A stretch of 31,081 bases of DNA, taken from positions 1-31,081 of the forward strand of contig JAZSCX010000129.1 in assembly GCA_045530865.1 (NCBI GenBank), given 5' to 3'. The DNA is from Avoscillospira sp045530865. Its GTDB lineage: Bacteria > Bacillota > Clostridia > Oscillospirales > Oscillospiraceae. The position numbers and the translations under genes were made by a program. Within the stretch, counting starts at the first letter, position 1. The number at the start of each line of letters is the position of its first letter. Positions 14,485-22,192 of this stretch are shown here, piece after piece. The notes under the pieces were generated by a model. That model was not told the DNA's origin. It searched no databases and saw only the letters and a list, made by a program, of their open reading frames with translations.

Positions 14485-16743
14485 ATGCCGAAGGCAAAAA
14501 CCAATCTGGTCATCGTGGAGTCTCCCTCCAAGGCCAAGACCATCGGAAAATATCTGGGCAGCGATTATCAGGTCAAGGCCTGCATGGGCCACCTGCGGGA
14601 TCTGCCCAAAAGTGTCATGGGTGTGGATCTGGAACATTCCTTCGATCCGGTGTACCAGCCGGTGAAGGGCAAGGAAGATATCATCAATGACCTGAAGAAA
14701 AGCGCGAAAAACAGCGATCAGATCTTTCTCGCAACTGACCCGGACCGGGAAGGCGAGGCCATTTCCTGGCACCTGCAGGCGCTGCTGAATATTCCGGATG
14801 AAAAAGTCAACCGCGTGACCTTCAATGAGATCACCAAAGGCGTGGTCACCAGGGCCATCCAGTCTCCCAGAGCCATCGATCAGGATCTGGTGGATGCCCA
14901 GCAGGCCCGCCGGATTTTGGATCGCATCGTGGGCTATCAGCTTTCCCCACTGCTGTGGAAAAAGGTGCGGCGGGGTCTGTCCGCAGGTCGTGTCCAGTCT
15001 GTGGCTACCCGTCTGGTGGTGGTTCGGGAAAATGAGATTCGTGCCTTTGAGCCGCAGGAATACTGGTCCATTGATGTGGATCTGGAGCGGGTCGATAAGG
15101 CCGGCAGCTTCACGGCCCGGTTCTACGGCGATCCCAAGAAGCGGGAACTGCACAGCGGTGCGGAAGTGGCGGATGTGCTGCAGTCTCTGGAGGGCAAGCC
15201 CTTTTCTGTAAAATCCGTCAAGCGGACGGAGAAGAAGCGCTCTCCCGCCCCTCCCTTTATTACCTCCACCCTGCAGCAGGAGGCCTCCCGGAAGCTGGGC
15301 CTGTCTCCCAAGCGCACCATGGCGCTGGCGCAGCAACTGTATGAGGGCATCGAGATCACCGGCGTGGGCGCCGTGGGTCTGATCACCTATATGCGTACGG
15401 ACTCCCTGCGTATCTCCGAGGAAGCGCTGGCAGCTGCCGGAGCCTATATCAAAAACCGCTGGGGCGACGCCTATTATTACGGCGAACCTCACCGCTATAA
15501 GACCAAAGGCGGCGCGCAGGACGCCCACGAAGCCATCCGGCCCAGCAGTGTGGAGCTGGATCCGGAGCGGGTCCGTGCCGACCTGAACAAGGATCAGTTC
15601 CGCCTGTATAAGCTGATCTGGGACCGGTTCACGGCCTCCCAGATGGCCTGCGCGTTGTATGACAATGTGGCCATTGAGGCCGAGTGCGGCGTCAATGTGT
15701 TCCGCGCAAACCATCAAAGCCTGAAATTCGCAGGTTTTACTGCCCTTTATGAAGAGGGCAAGGATGATGATACGGAGGAAGTGCAGTCTCCGCTGCCGGA
15801 TCTGACCGAGGGGGAACCTCTGAAAAAGACCGGTCAGAAGCCGGAACAGCACTATACCCAGCCTCCCGCACGGTATACGGAGGCCACGCTGGTGCGTGCC
15901 ATGGAGGAAAAGGGCGTGGGACGCCCCTCCACCTATGCCAGCATCATCTCCACCATTCAGGACCGGGATTATGTGATCAAAAAGGAAAAGCGCCTGTGTC
16001 CCACCCCTCTGGGCGAGGTGGTTACCGGGCTGATGATGGAGCGGTTCCAGGATATCATCAATGTGGAGTTCACCGCCGGCATGGAAGCCAAGCTGGATCA
16101 GGTGGAAGAGGGCAAGATCGCATGGAAGAGTGTGCTTTCCGACTTCTACACCGGCTTCCGCCAAGAGCTGGAGGACGCCGAGGAGGCATTGAAGGATACC
16201 CGCCTGAAGGTGCCGGATGAGGTGACGGAGGAAATCTGCGAGGTCTGCGGACGGAATATGGTCATCAAGAACGGCCGGTTCGGCCGGTTTCTGGCATGCC
16301 CGGGCTTCCCGGAGTGCACCAATACCAAGGCCATCGTGGAGCATATGCCCGGACGCTGCCCCAAGTGCGGTTCCGGTATGCTGAAGCGGAAGTCCAAGCG
16401 GGGCTTTGCCTACTATAGCTGTGAAAAGGGTATGGAGTGTGGCTTTATGTCCTGGGATGTGCCCACGGAGCTGGATTGTCCTGCCTGCGGCCAGACCATG
16501 TTCAAGCGCTCTGGCAAGGGTGCCATGAAGCCCTTCTGCATCAACGAGAAGTGTGAAAACTTCCTGCCGGAGGACAAGCGCGGCTACCGCAGAAAGCCTG
16601 CGGCGTCTGTGGAAGCTGCGGAGGCGGAAGCTGCCGCTGAAGAGGCCAAGGCAGCGGAGCAGGCAGAAAAGAAGCCTGCCGCGAAGAAACCTGCGGCAAA
16701 AAAGTCTGCGGCAAAAAAGAAAACAGCCAGCGAGAAGAAATAG
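14485..16743 (+). CDS. topA: DNA topoisomerase I
   Basis: A 752-residue type IA topoisomerase that relaxes negative supercoils. The Toprim domain is at about 5-120 (LVIVESPSKAKTIGKYLGS, MGHLRDLPKS, ATDPDREGEAI). The active-site tyrosine is Y302 in GLITYMRTDSLRIS. Three C-terminal zinc ribbons follow (CEVCG...CPGFPEC, CPKCG...CEKGMEC, CPACG...CINEKC, about 585-690). The last 55 or so residues form an Ala/Lys/Glu-rich tail with repeated PAAKK/SAAKK units like a histone H1 tail, probably adding DNA affinity. ATG 14485 is two bases after the dprA stop, with GGAG in the end of dprA. A short hairpin (16748-16762) follows without a T-tract, so trmFO is probably co-transcribed. Confidence 0.97.
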   Translation: MPKAKTNLVIVESPSKAKTIGKYLGSDYQVKACMGHLRDLPKSVMGVDLEHSFDPVYQPVKGKEDIINDLKKSAKNSDQIFLATDPDREGEAISWHLQALLNIPDEKVNRVTFNEITKGVVTRAIQSPRAIDQDLVDAQQARRILDRIVGYQLSPLLWKKVRRGLSAGRVQSVATRLVVVRENEIRAFEPQEYWSIDVDLERVDKAGSFTARFYGDPKKRELHSGAEVADVLQSLEGKPFSVKSVKRTEKKRSPAPPFITSTLQQEASRKLGLSPKRTMALAQQLYEGIEITGVGAVGLITYMRTDSLRISEEALAAAGAYIKNRWGDAYYYGEPHRYKTKGGAQDAHEAIRPSSVELDPERVRADLNKDQFRLYKLIWDRFTASQMACALYDNVAIEAECGVNVFRANHQSLKFAGFTALYEEGKDDDTEEVQSPLPDLTEGEPLKKTGQKPEQHYTQPPARYTEATLVRAMEEKGVGRPSTYASIISTIQDRDYVIKKEKRLCPTPLGEVVTGLMMERFQDIINVEFTAGMEAKLDQVEEGKIAWKSVLSDFYTGFRQELEDAEEALKDTRLKVPDEVTEEICEVCGRNMVIKNGRFGRFLACPGFPECTNTKAIVEHMPGRCPKCGSGMLKRKSKRGFAYYSCEKGMECGFMSWDVPTELDCPACGQTMFKRSGKGAMKPFCINEKCENFLPEDKRGYRRKPAASVEAAEAEAAAEEAKAAEQAEKKPAAKKPAAKKSAAKKKTASEKK

Positions 16744-16809
16744 AATCGTTGGCGAAGCCAACACCTTCATTAAAAGAATGTGTCTTTGGCGATGGAGGTC
16801 GTATCCGTT

Positions 16810-18117
16810 ATGAAAGAAGTAAAAGTCATCGGCGCGGGTCTTGCCGGCTGTGAAGCTGCATGGCAGCTGGCGCAGCGGGGCATTCCTGTCCGCCTGTATG
16901 AAATGAAGCCCCATAAAATGAGCCCGGCTCACCATTCTCCCGATTTTGCGGAGCTGGTTTGCTCCAATTCCCTGCGGGGTGACCGGCTGGAAAACGCTGT
17001 GGGTATGCTGAAGGAAGAGCTGCGCCGGCTGGACAGCCTGATTCTGCACTGTGCCGAGGCCACCCGCGTGGAAGCCGGCGGCGCGCTGGCTGTGGACCGC
17101 TACGGTTTTTCCGGGATGGTCACGGATCTGATCCGCAGACATCCGCTGATCACCGTGGTGGAGGAAGAGGTCACGGAGGTCCCCGAAGGCCCTGTGATCA
17201 TTGCCACAGGCCCCCTGACCTCCGATGCCATGTCTGAGGCCATTCACCGTTATTTCGGCGGTCAGCAGTATCTGAATTTCTTCGATGCCGCGGCTCCTCT
17301 GGTAACGGCGGAAAGCATCGATATGGAACACGCGTGGTTTGCCTCCCGCTATGACCGGGGTACGGCGGATTACATCAACTGCGCCATGGATGCGGAGCAG
17401 TATAAGGCCTTCGTGGCAGAGCTGATCACTGCCAAGGAGGCGGAGGTTCACGGCTTTGAGGATAAAATGGTCTTTGAAGGCTGTATGCCGGTAGAGGTCA
17501 TGGCACGGCGCGGTCTGGATACCCTGCGCTACGGCCCTCTGAAGCCCGTGGGTCTCAAGGACCCCAAGACCGGACAGGAGCCATACGCGGTGGTGCAGCT
17601 GCGCAAGGACAATGCCGATGGAACCATTTACAACCTTGTGGGTTTCCAGACCCATCTGAAGTTCCCGGAACAGAAGCGGATCTTCTCCATGATTCCGGCC
17701 CTTGCCAATGCGGAATTCGTCCGATACGGCGTGATGCACCGTAACACATTCCTGAACTCCCCTCAGCTGCTGGATCGGTTCTATGCCGACCGCCGCGATC
17801 CGCTGGTGGCCTTTGCAGGCCAGATGACCGGCGTGGAAGGCTATGTGGAGTCTACGGCTTCCGGATGGCTGGCAGCTGTGGCAATGGCCTTCAAGGTGCG
17901 GGGGGAAGATCCGGTGGAGTTCCCACGGGAAACTGCCATCGGTGCGCTGGGACATTATATTTCCGACACCAGCATTGTGAATTTCCAGCCCATGAATGTG
18001 AATTACGGTATTTTGGCCCCTCTGGGCTACCGGGTCAAGGGCAAGGCCAATAAAAATCTGGCCATTGCCAACCGGGGACTGGAACAGCTGGAAGCACTGA
18101 AAGAAAAGGTAAAATGA
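16810..18117 (+). CDS. trmFO: tRNA (uracil-54-C5)-methyltransferase, folate- and FAD-dependent TrmFO
   Basis: A 435-residue flavoprotein, the usual length for the family. The N-terminal dinucleotide motif is GAGLAGCEAAW (8-18). Family blocks follow: YEMKPHKMSPAHHSPDFAEL, VCSNSLRGDRLENAVGMLKEE and, late, GVEGYVESTASGWLAAV and GALGHYISDT. It uses methylenetetrahydrofolate to make ribothymidine-54 in tRNA, the Gram-positive counterpart of TrmA. Start 16810 is chosen because residues from there (MKEVKVIGAG) begin the family; earlier ATGs at 16780 and 16792 are in frame. GGAGG at 16794-16798 leaves an 11-base spacing. plsX follows after 27 bp. Confidence 0.96.
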   Translation: MKEVKVIGAGLAGCEAAWQLAQRGIPVRLYEMKPHKMSPAHHSPDFAELVCSNSLRGDRLENAVGMLKEELRRLDSLILHCAEATRVEAGGALAVDRYGFSGMVTDLIRRHPLITVVEEEVTEVPEGPVIIATGPLTSDAMSEAIHRYFGGQQYLNFFDAAAPLVTAESIDMEHAWFASRYDRGTADYINCAMDAEQYKAFVAELITAKEAEVHGFEDKMVFEGCMPVEVMARRGLDTLRYGPLKPVGLKDPKTGQEPYAVVQLRKDNADGTIYNLVGFQTHLKFPEQKRIFSMIPALANAEFVRYGVMHRNTFLNSPQLLDRFYADRRDPLVAFAGQMTGVEGYVESTASGWLAAVAMAFKVRGEDPVEFPRETAIGALGHYISDTSIVNFQPMNVNYGILAPLGYRVKGKANKNLAIANRGLEQLEALKEKVK

Positions 18118-18144
18118 TCAACGGTTAGAGAAAGGATGTTGACC

Positions 18145-19176
18145 ATGCGAATTCTGATTGACGCCATGGGCGGAGACAACGCGCCGGATGCCATCGTGAA
18201 GGGTGCCATTGATGCAGCCAAGGAATTTGGTGTGCAGATCGTTCTGGTAGGCCGCGGAGAGGCCATTTTGAAGAGCCTGAACACGCTGGGACTGGAGACC
18301 TTGCCCAAAAACGTGGAAGTGGCCAATGCGGACGATGTGGTGGATATGCATGACGATCCCGCTACAGTGGTCCGGGCCAGGAAGGATTCCTCCATGGTGG
18401 TGGGACTGCGGATGCTGGCAAACGGAGAAGGCAATGCCTTCATTTCCGCCGGCAGCACCGGAGCGCTGCTGACGGCCGCCACGCTGGTGGTCAAGCGGGT
18501 CAAGGGCATCCGCCGTGCGGCGTTCTGTCCCGAGATCCCCACGGACAACAAGACTCTGCTGATCGACTGCGGCGCCAATGCGGAATGTACGCCGGAGTTT
18601 CTGCTGCAGTTCGCCTTCCTTGGCTCTCTGTATGCCAGGCAGGTACATAAGAAGATTCAGCCCAAGGTCGGCCTGCTGAACATCGGCGCCGAGGATTCCA
18701 AGGGCACGGAGCTGCAGAAGCAGACGTATGTGTTGCTGCAAAATGCCAAAGAACAGGGTCTGCTGAACTTTATCGGCAATGTGGAGGCCCGGGATGTGTT
18801 CACCTGCGGCGTGGATGTTCTGGTGGCCGACGGCTTCTCCGGCAATATTCTGCTGAAGTCCATTGAGGGCACTGCTTCCTATATGGGCGGTATGCTCAAG
18901 AAGATGTTCAAAAAGAACATTCTCACCATGATTGCAGCCCTGCTGTGCAAGGGCGGCATTAACGAGTTCAAAAAGCGCATGGACTACCGCGAAGTGGGCG
19001 GCACCATGCTGTTGGGTATTTCCAAGCCCGTGGTCAAGGCCCATGGTTCTTCCGATGCCCGTGCCATCCGCAGTGCGGTGAAGCAGGCCATGGAGGCAGT
19101 CAAGGGCAATATGGCCGAAATGCTGGAGCAGGATATGCACCTGATCAAGGGCAGTGCGTCGGCAGAACAAGGATAA
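18145..19176 (+). CDS. plsX: Phosphate acyltransferase PlsX
   Basis: A 343-residue enzyme that converts acyl-ACP and phosphate to acyl-phosphate, the acyl donor for PlsY in phospholipid synthesis; it is a peripheral membrane protein. Family blocks are MRILIDAMGGDNAPDAIVKGA at the start (first residues MRILIDAMGGDNAPD), FISAGSTGALLTAA, IDCGANAECTPEFLLQFA, GLLNIGAEDSKG and DGFSGNILLKSIEG. The start at 18145 is preferred over ATG 18136 because the purine run AGAGAAAGG ends directly against 18136 but sits nine bases from 18145. acpP, often between plsX and rnc, is absent here; rnc follows after 12 bp. Confidence 0.96.
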   Translation: MRILIDAMGGDNAPDAIVKGAIDAAKEFGVQIVLVGRGEAILKSLNTLGLETLPKNVEVANADDVVDMHDDPATVVRARKDSSMVVGLRMLANGEGNAFISAGSTGALLTAATLVVKRVKGIRRAAFCPEIPTDNKTLLIDCGANAECTPEFLLQFAFLGSLYARQVHKKIQPKVGLLNIGAEDSKGTELQKQTYVLLQNAKEQGLLNFIGNVEARDVFTCGVDVLVADGFSGNILLKSIEGTASYMGGMLKKMFKKNILTMIAALLCKGGINEFKKRMDYREVGGTMLLGISKPVVKAHGSSDARAIRSAVKQAMEAVKGNMAEMLEQDMHLIKGSASAEQG

Positions 19177-19188
19177 TGAGGGATTTCT

Positions 19189-19881
19189 ATGTATTCTGAA
19201 CTGGAAAAAGGGCTGGGGTATGTGTTCCGGGATAAAAAACTGCTGGAAAACGCCCTGTCCCACAGCTCCTATGCCAATGAAAAGCGGGATGGCCGTACCA
19301 GCAATGAACGTCTGGAGTTTCTGGGTGACAGCATTCTGGGCTTTGTGACGGCGGATCATCTCTATGAGCTTTATCCCGATAAGCCCGAGGGTGACCTGAC
19401 CCGGATCCGTGCCGATCTGGTCTGCGAGCGCAATCTGGCAAAATGTGCCGGAACCATTCGGCTGGGCGAATTTCTGCTGCTGGGTCACGGTGAGGAACAT
19501 GGCGGCGGCAGAAACCGGGCCAGCATCGTGTCTGATGCCATGGAGTCTGTGTTGGCAGCTGCTTACTTAGACGGCGGCTTTGAGGCGGCAAAGGGAATCA
19601 TCCACAGGCTGATTCTGGCGGAGCTGCCCAAGGGCAGACCTGGCAACTTTGACTATAAGACATGGCTGCAGGAGCTGGTGCAGCGGGAAAAGGATCAGGT
19701 GATCCATTACGAGCTGATCGGTGAATCCGGCCCGGATCATGATAAGATTTTCCGGGTGCAGGTGCTGCACAACGGAGCGGTTGTGGGAACCGGAGAAGGC
19801 CGCAGCAAGAAAAAAGCGGAACAGGCCGCCGCCCATGAGGCAGTGAAAGCGCTGTTCCCCAAAGAGTACGAAGAAGAATGA
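19189..19881 (+). CDS. rnc: Ribonuclease III
   Basis: A 230-residue double-strand-specific endoribonuclease for rRNA and mRNA processing. The RNase III domain (about 1-145) has the signature NERLEFLGDS with acidic E40, E43 and D47, and the second metal pair D116 and E119 in SDAMESVLAAAYLDGG. The double-stranded RNA-binding domain (about 158-225) carries GRSKKKAEQAAAHEAVKAL. All catalytic residues are in place. The TGA stop is immediately followed by a bidirectional terminator that closes the ktrB-to-rnc run. In many Firmicutes rnc is directly followed by smc; here a minus-strand fbp gene lies between. Confidence 0.97.
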   Translation: MYSELEKGLGYVFRDKKLLENALSHSSYANEKRDGRTSNERLEFLGDSILGFVTADHLYELYPDKPEGDLTRIRADLVCERNLAKCAGTIRLGEFLLLGHGEEHGGGRNRASIVSDAMESVLAAAYLDGGFEAAKGIIHRLILAELPKGRPGNFDYKTWLQELVQREKDQVIHYELIGESGPDHDKIFRVQVLHNGAVVGTGEGRSKKKAEQAAAHEAVKALFPKEYEEE

Positions 19882-19915
19882 AAAAAAGAACCGTCACAAG
19901 ACGGTTCTTTTTCGT
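19881..19915. terminator. Bidirectional Rho-independent terminator between rnc and fbp
   Basis: AAAGAACCGTC (19885-19895), loop ACAA, GACGGTTCTTT (19900-19910) is a perfect 11-bp stem. T's extend on the right (to 19912, then CGTTT) and a run of A's on the left (19881-19887) gives a seven-T tract on the minus strand. It can end rnc transcripts and minus-strand transcripts that pass through the repeat after fbp. Confidence 0.93.
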
Positions 19916-19930
19916 TTAGGTTGCCCCCTT

Positions 19931-19980
19931 GGCTTCCCCTGTGGGGAAGCTGCCGAGCGAAGCGAGGCTGATGGGGGGTG
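19931..19980 (+). repeat. Palindromic intergenic repeat, GGCT(C/T)CCCC family, single copy
   Basis: It begins GGCTTCCCC-TGT-GGGGAAGC (hairpin 19932-19950). It continues with TGC and a GAGCGAAGCGAGGC segment that can form a second small stem, and ends GCTGATGGGGGGTG. The same ordered blocks occur twice at 27844-27959. A further hairpin GGGGC-AAG-CCCC (about 20007-20017) follows. It lies in the rnc-fbp gap outside any gene. Confidence 0.65.
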
Positions 19981-20026
19981 CGGAGCACATGATTTTTTCC
20001 ATCGGCGGGGCAAGCCCCCAGCCTAC

Positions 20027-22021
20027 TTACTCTTTATGATCCTCTCTCACCGCACCGGAGCGGTAGGCATCCAGCAGGCGGCGGAGATCCCGCACCCGCG
20101 CCTGCAGCTTCCGGCCCTGATCGGTACGGGCCACGGTCATGCGGGTCTCCATGATCTCAAAGACCTGCGAATCGTTGGCGATATCATGGTTGCGGTAGAT
20201 GGCCTCCTCCCGACCCGCAAAGGGCTGATGGGAGACGATGCGGCTGCAATGGGAATTGCAGACCAGCGTATAGCCGGCAATGCCGCTGGTGGGCTGATAG
20301 GCTCTGCAGAAACCGCCGTCGATGACGATCAGTCTGCCGCCGCCCTTGATGGGGCTTTCACCCTTTTTGGCCTTGACAGGCACATGACCGTTGATGATGT
20401 GGCTGTGAGGGCCGCCGAGCCCGAACTCCTTCAGCAGCATTTCGCAGACGTCGGGATCATTGTAGAAGGTGTAATAGGGGTTCTTGGCCTCTGTCCATGC
20501 GCTTTCGTCCTTGATCAGGCGGCGCTCAAAGGTGGTCATGCGGTCACGGCCAAAAATGGGGCTGTTGCGGCCTGCCCACAGCCACCATAGGAAGTCCATG
20601 CCAATCTGCCGTTCCGAAGAACCGGGCTTCAGATAGAATGCCTCTCTGGCGGATTTTTCGGCGTAATCGAGGAATTCCCGTCCGGAACGAGCCTTGCCGT
20701 CCATGTTGAATACCTGCAGCCTGCCGTCGGCAGTCATGGGGATGCAGCCGTGGAACAGCAGATTGCCGTTGAACACCTTGTACAGGCCGCCCTTGGCATA
20801 CAGGAAACGGACATGGGCCTGCAGTTTTTCGCTGTGGCGGAAGGAGGAGGTCAGATGGGTGATGACCTGCTCCTCTTCTTCGGTCAGGGCATAGGGATCT
20901 GCGGGATCCACCGTGGGGAAGTCGCAGTCCTCCAGCGGATAGGTCACGCCGCCGATGGTGATGCAGCGGTTTTCGTAGTCGATCTTGTCCAGCAGCAGCC
21001 GGTCCTCCATGCCGTATTCCGGATGGCGCAGGATCTTCTGACCCTCCAGCTTGAAGAGAATCACCGTGATGGCTTTGTGCATCCGGGCGGACAGGAGCTT
21101 GTCTTTTTCCGTATACTGGTCGGCGTCGGAGCCGGTGAGCTTCACAGCGAAGCGGTGGGTATCGCAGTCGCGGTAGACTTCATTGGCAAAGATGGAAAGG
21201 GGACGCAGAGAAATGCCGTAGCCCGTCTCGATCACATCCAGATTGTTGTAGTGGATGGAGTTTGCCAGTACCGTAGCCACCAGTGTCCGGGAACCGGAGG
21301 CGGCGCCCATCCAGAGAATGTCATGGTTGCCCCACTGAATGTCCACGGAGTGGTAGTTCAGGATACTGTCCATGACCACATCGGCTCTGGGGCCGCGGTC
21401 AAAAATATCGCCCACGATATGCAGATGATCCACCGCCAGCCGCTTGATGGCCTCGCAGATGCTTTCGATGACGCCGGCGGCCTGTCCAGTCTCAATGATG
21501 GCCGAGATGATGTCCTCATAGTAATTGCGCTTGTCGGGATCCTCCACACGGATCTGCAGCAGCTCATCGATGATGCCGTTGTAGGAGCCGGGGATGGACT
21601 TGCGCACCTTGGAGCGGGTGTATTTGCCTGCCACATAGCGGCAAAGATCCAGTACTCGGTGGAGGGTGATCTGATACCATTCGTCGAGTTCATCGTCCTC
21701 TGACTGGAGCACCAGCGCCAGCTTTTCCTCCGGATAGTAGATCAAAGTGGCCAGCTCGTTGCGGTCATTGCGGGACATGTTGGTGGAGAATAGCTCGTCG
21801 ATCTTCTCCTTGATATAGCCGGAGCAGGAATTGAGGATATGGAGAAACGCCTCATATTCGCCGTGGATATCGGAGATAAAATGCTCCGTGCCCTTGGGCA
21901 GATTCAGAATGGACTGGAGATTGATGATCTCGGTGCTGGCGGCCTGCACCGTGGGGTACTGCTTGGCCAGCAGCTGCAGATAGTGCAGCTCTTCCGGTGT
22001 GAACGTCACTTTGGATTTCAT
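20027..22021 (-). CDS. fbp: Fructose-1,6-bisphosphatase, class III
   Basis: A 664-residue enzyme of the Firmicutes-type class III FBPase family (B. subtilis Fbp, 671 residues). It removes the 1-phosphate of fructose-1,6-bisphosphate in gluconeogenesis and uses a metallophosphatase fold. Metal-binding motifs are HFISDIHGEYEAF (about 46-58), GDIFDRGPRADVV (about 200) and WGNHDILWMGAA (about 225), and a late motif is NGHVPVKAKKGESPIKGGGR. The start at 22021 (MKSKVTF) fits AAGGAG at 22031-22036; ATG 22027 is too close to it and the frame further upstream lacks support. It has its own promoter divergent from smc and is probably monocistronic. Confidence 0.96.
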   Translation of the reverse strand: MKSKVTFTPEELHYLQLLAKQYPTVQAASTEIINLQSILNLPKGTEHFISDIHGEYEAFLHILNSCSGYIKEKIDELFSTNMSRNDRNELATLIYYPEEKLALVLQSEDDELDEWYQITLHRVLDLCRYVAGKYTRSKVRKSIPGSYNGIIDELLQIRVEDPDKRNYYEDIISAIIETGQAAGVIESICEAIKRLAVDHLHIVGDIFDRGPRADVVMDSILNYHSVDIQWGNHDILWMGAASGSRTLVATVLANSIHYNNLDVIETGYGISLRPLSIFANEVYRDCDTHRFAVKLTGSDADQYTEKDKLLSARMHKAITVILFKLEGQKILRHPEYGMEDRLLLDKIDYENRCITIGGVTYPLEDCDFPTVDPADPYALTEEEEQVITHLTSSFRHSEKLQAHVRFLYAKGGLYKVFNGNLLFHGCIPMTADGRLQVFNMDGKARSGREFLDYAEKSAREAFYLKPGSSERQIGMDFLWWLWAGRNSPIFGRDRMTTFERRLIKDESAWTEAKNPYYTFYNDPDVCEMLLKEFGLGGPHSHIINGHVPVKAKKGESPIKGGGRLIVIDGGFCRAYQPTSGIAGYTLVCNSHCSRIVSHQPFAGREEAIYRNHDIANDSQVFEIMETRMTVARTDQGRKLQARVRDLRRLLDAYRSGAVREDHKE

Positions 22022-22050
22022 AGGCATTCTCCTTTTCGTTCTATACTGCA

Positions 22051-22079
22051 AGAATAAAACTTTCACAAAGGAAAGTCAA
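22051..22079 (-). promoter_or_regulatory. Sigma-A-type promoter of fbp
   Basis: On the minus strand, TTGACT (22079-22074), a 17-bp spacer and TATTCT (22056-22051) lie about 30 bp before the start codon. The spacer contains the small dyad CTTTC-CTTTGT-GAAAG. Confidence 0.78.
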
Positions 22080-22130
22080 GAGCAGGGGGATACTTTTGGC
22101 AGAGTCTGCTGCAGAACTGAAATTCTCCTG

Positions 22131-22159
22131 TTGCAATTATGTGCTGAAATTGGTAAAAT
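22131..22159 (+). promoter_or_regulatory. Sigma-A-type promoter of smc
   Basis: TTGCAA (22131-22136), a 17-bp spacer and TAAAAT (22154-22159) lie 33 bp before the GTG at 22193. It is divergent from the fbp promoter, with 51 bp between the two -35 boxes. Confidence 0.72.
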
Positions 22160-22192
22160 ATATCGATAATAAGAAAATGGAGAAGTGTTAGC

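Noticed and set aside
16748..16762. Terminator between topA and trmFO (GTTGGC-GAA-GCCAAC)
   Set aside because: Only a 6-bp stem and no T-tract follows; read-through to trmFO is more likely.
14479..17955. Very long minus-strand open frame antisense to topA and trmFO (1158 codons)
   Set aside because: It mirrors codon bias of the strongly supported plus-strand genes, has low-complexity His/Leu/Gly composition and no recognisable domain.
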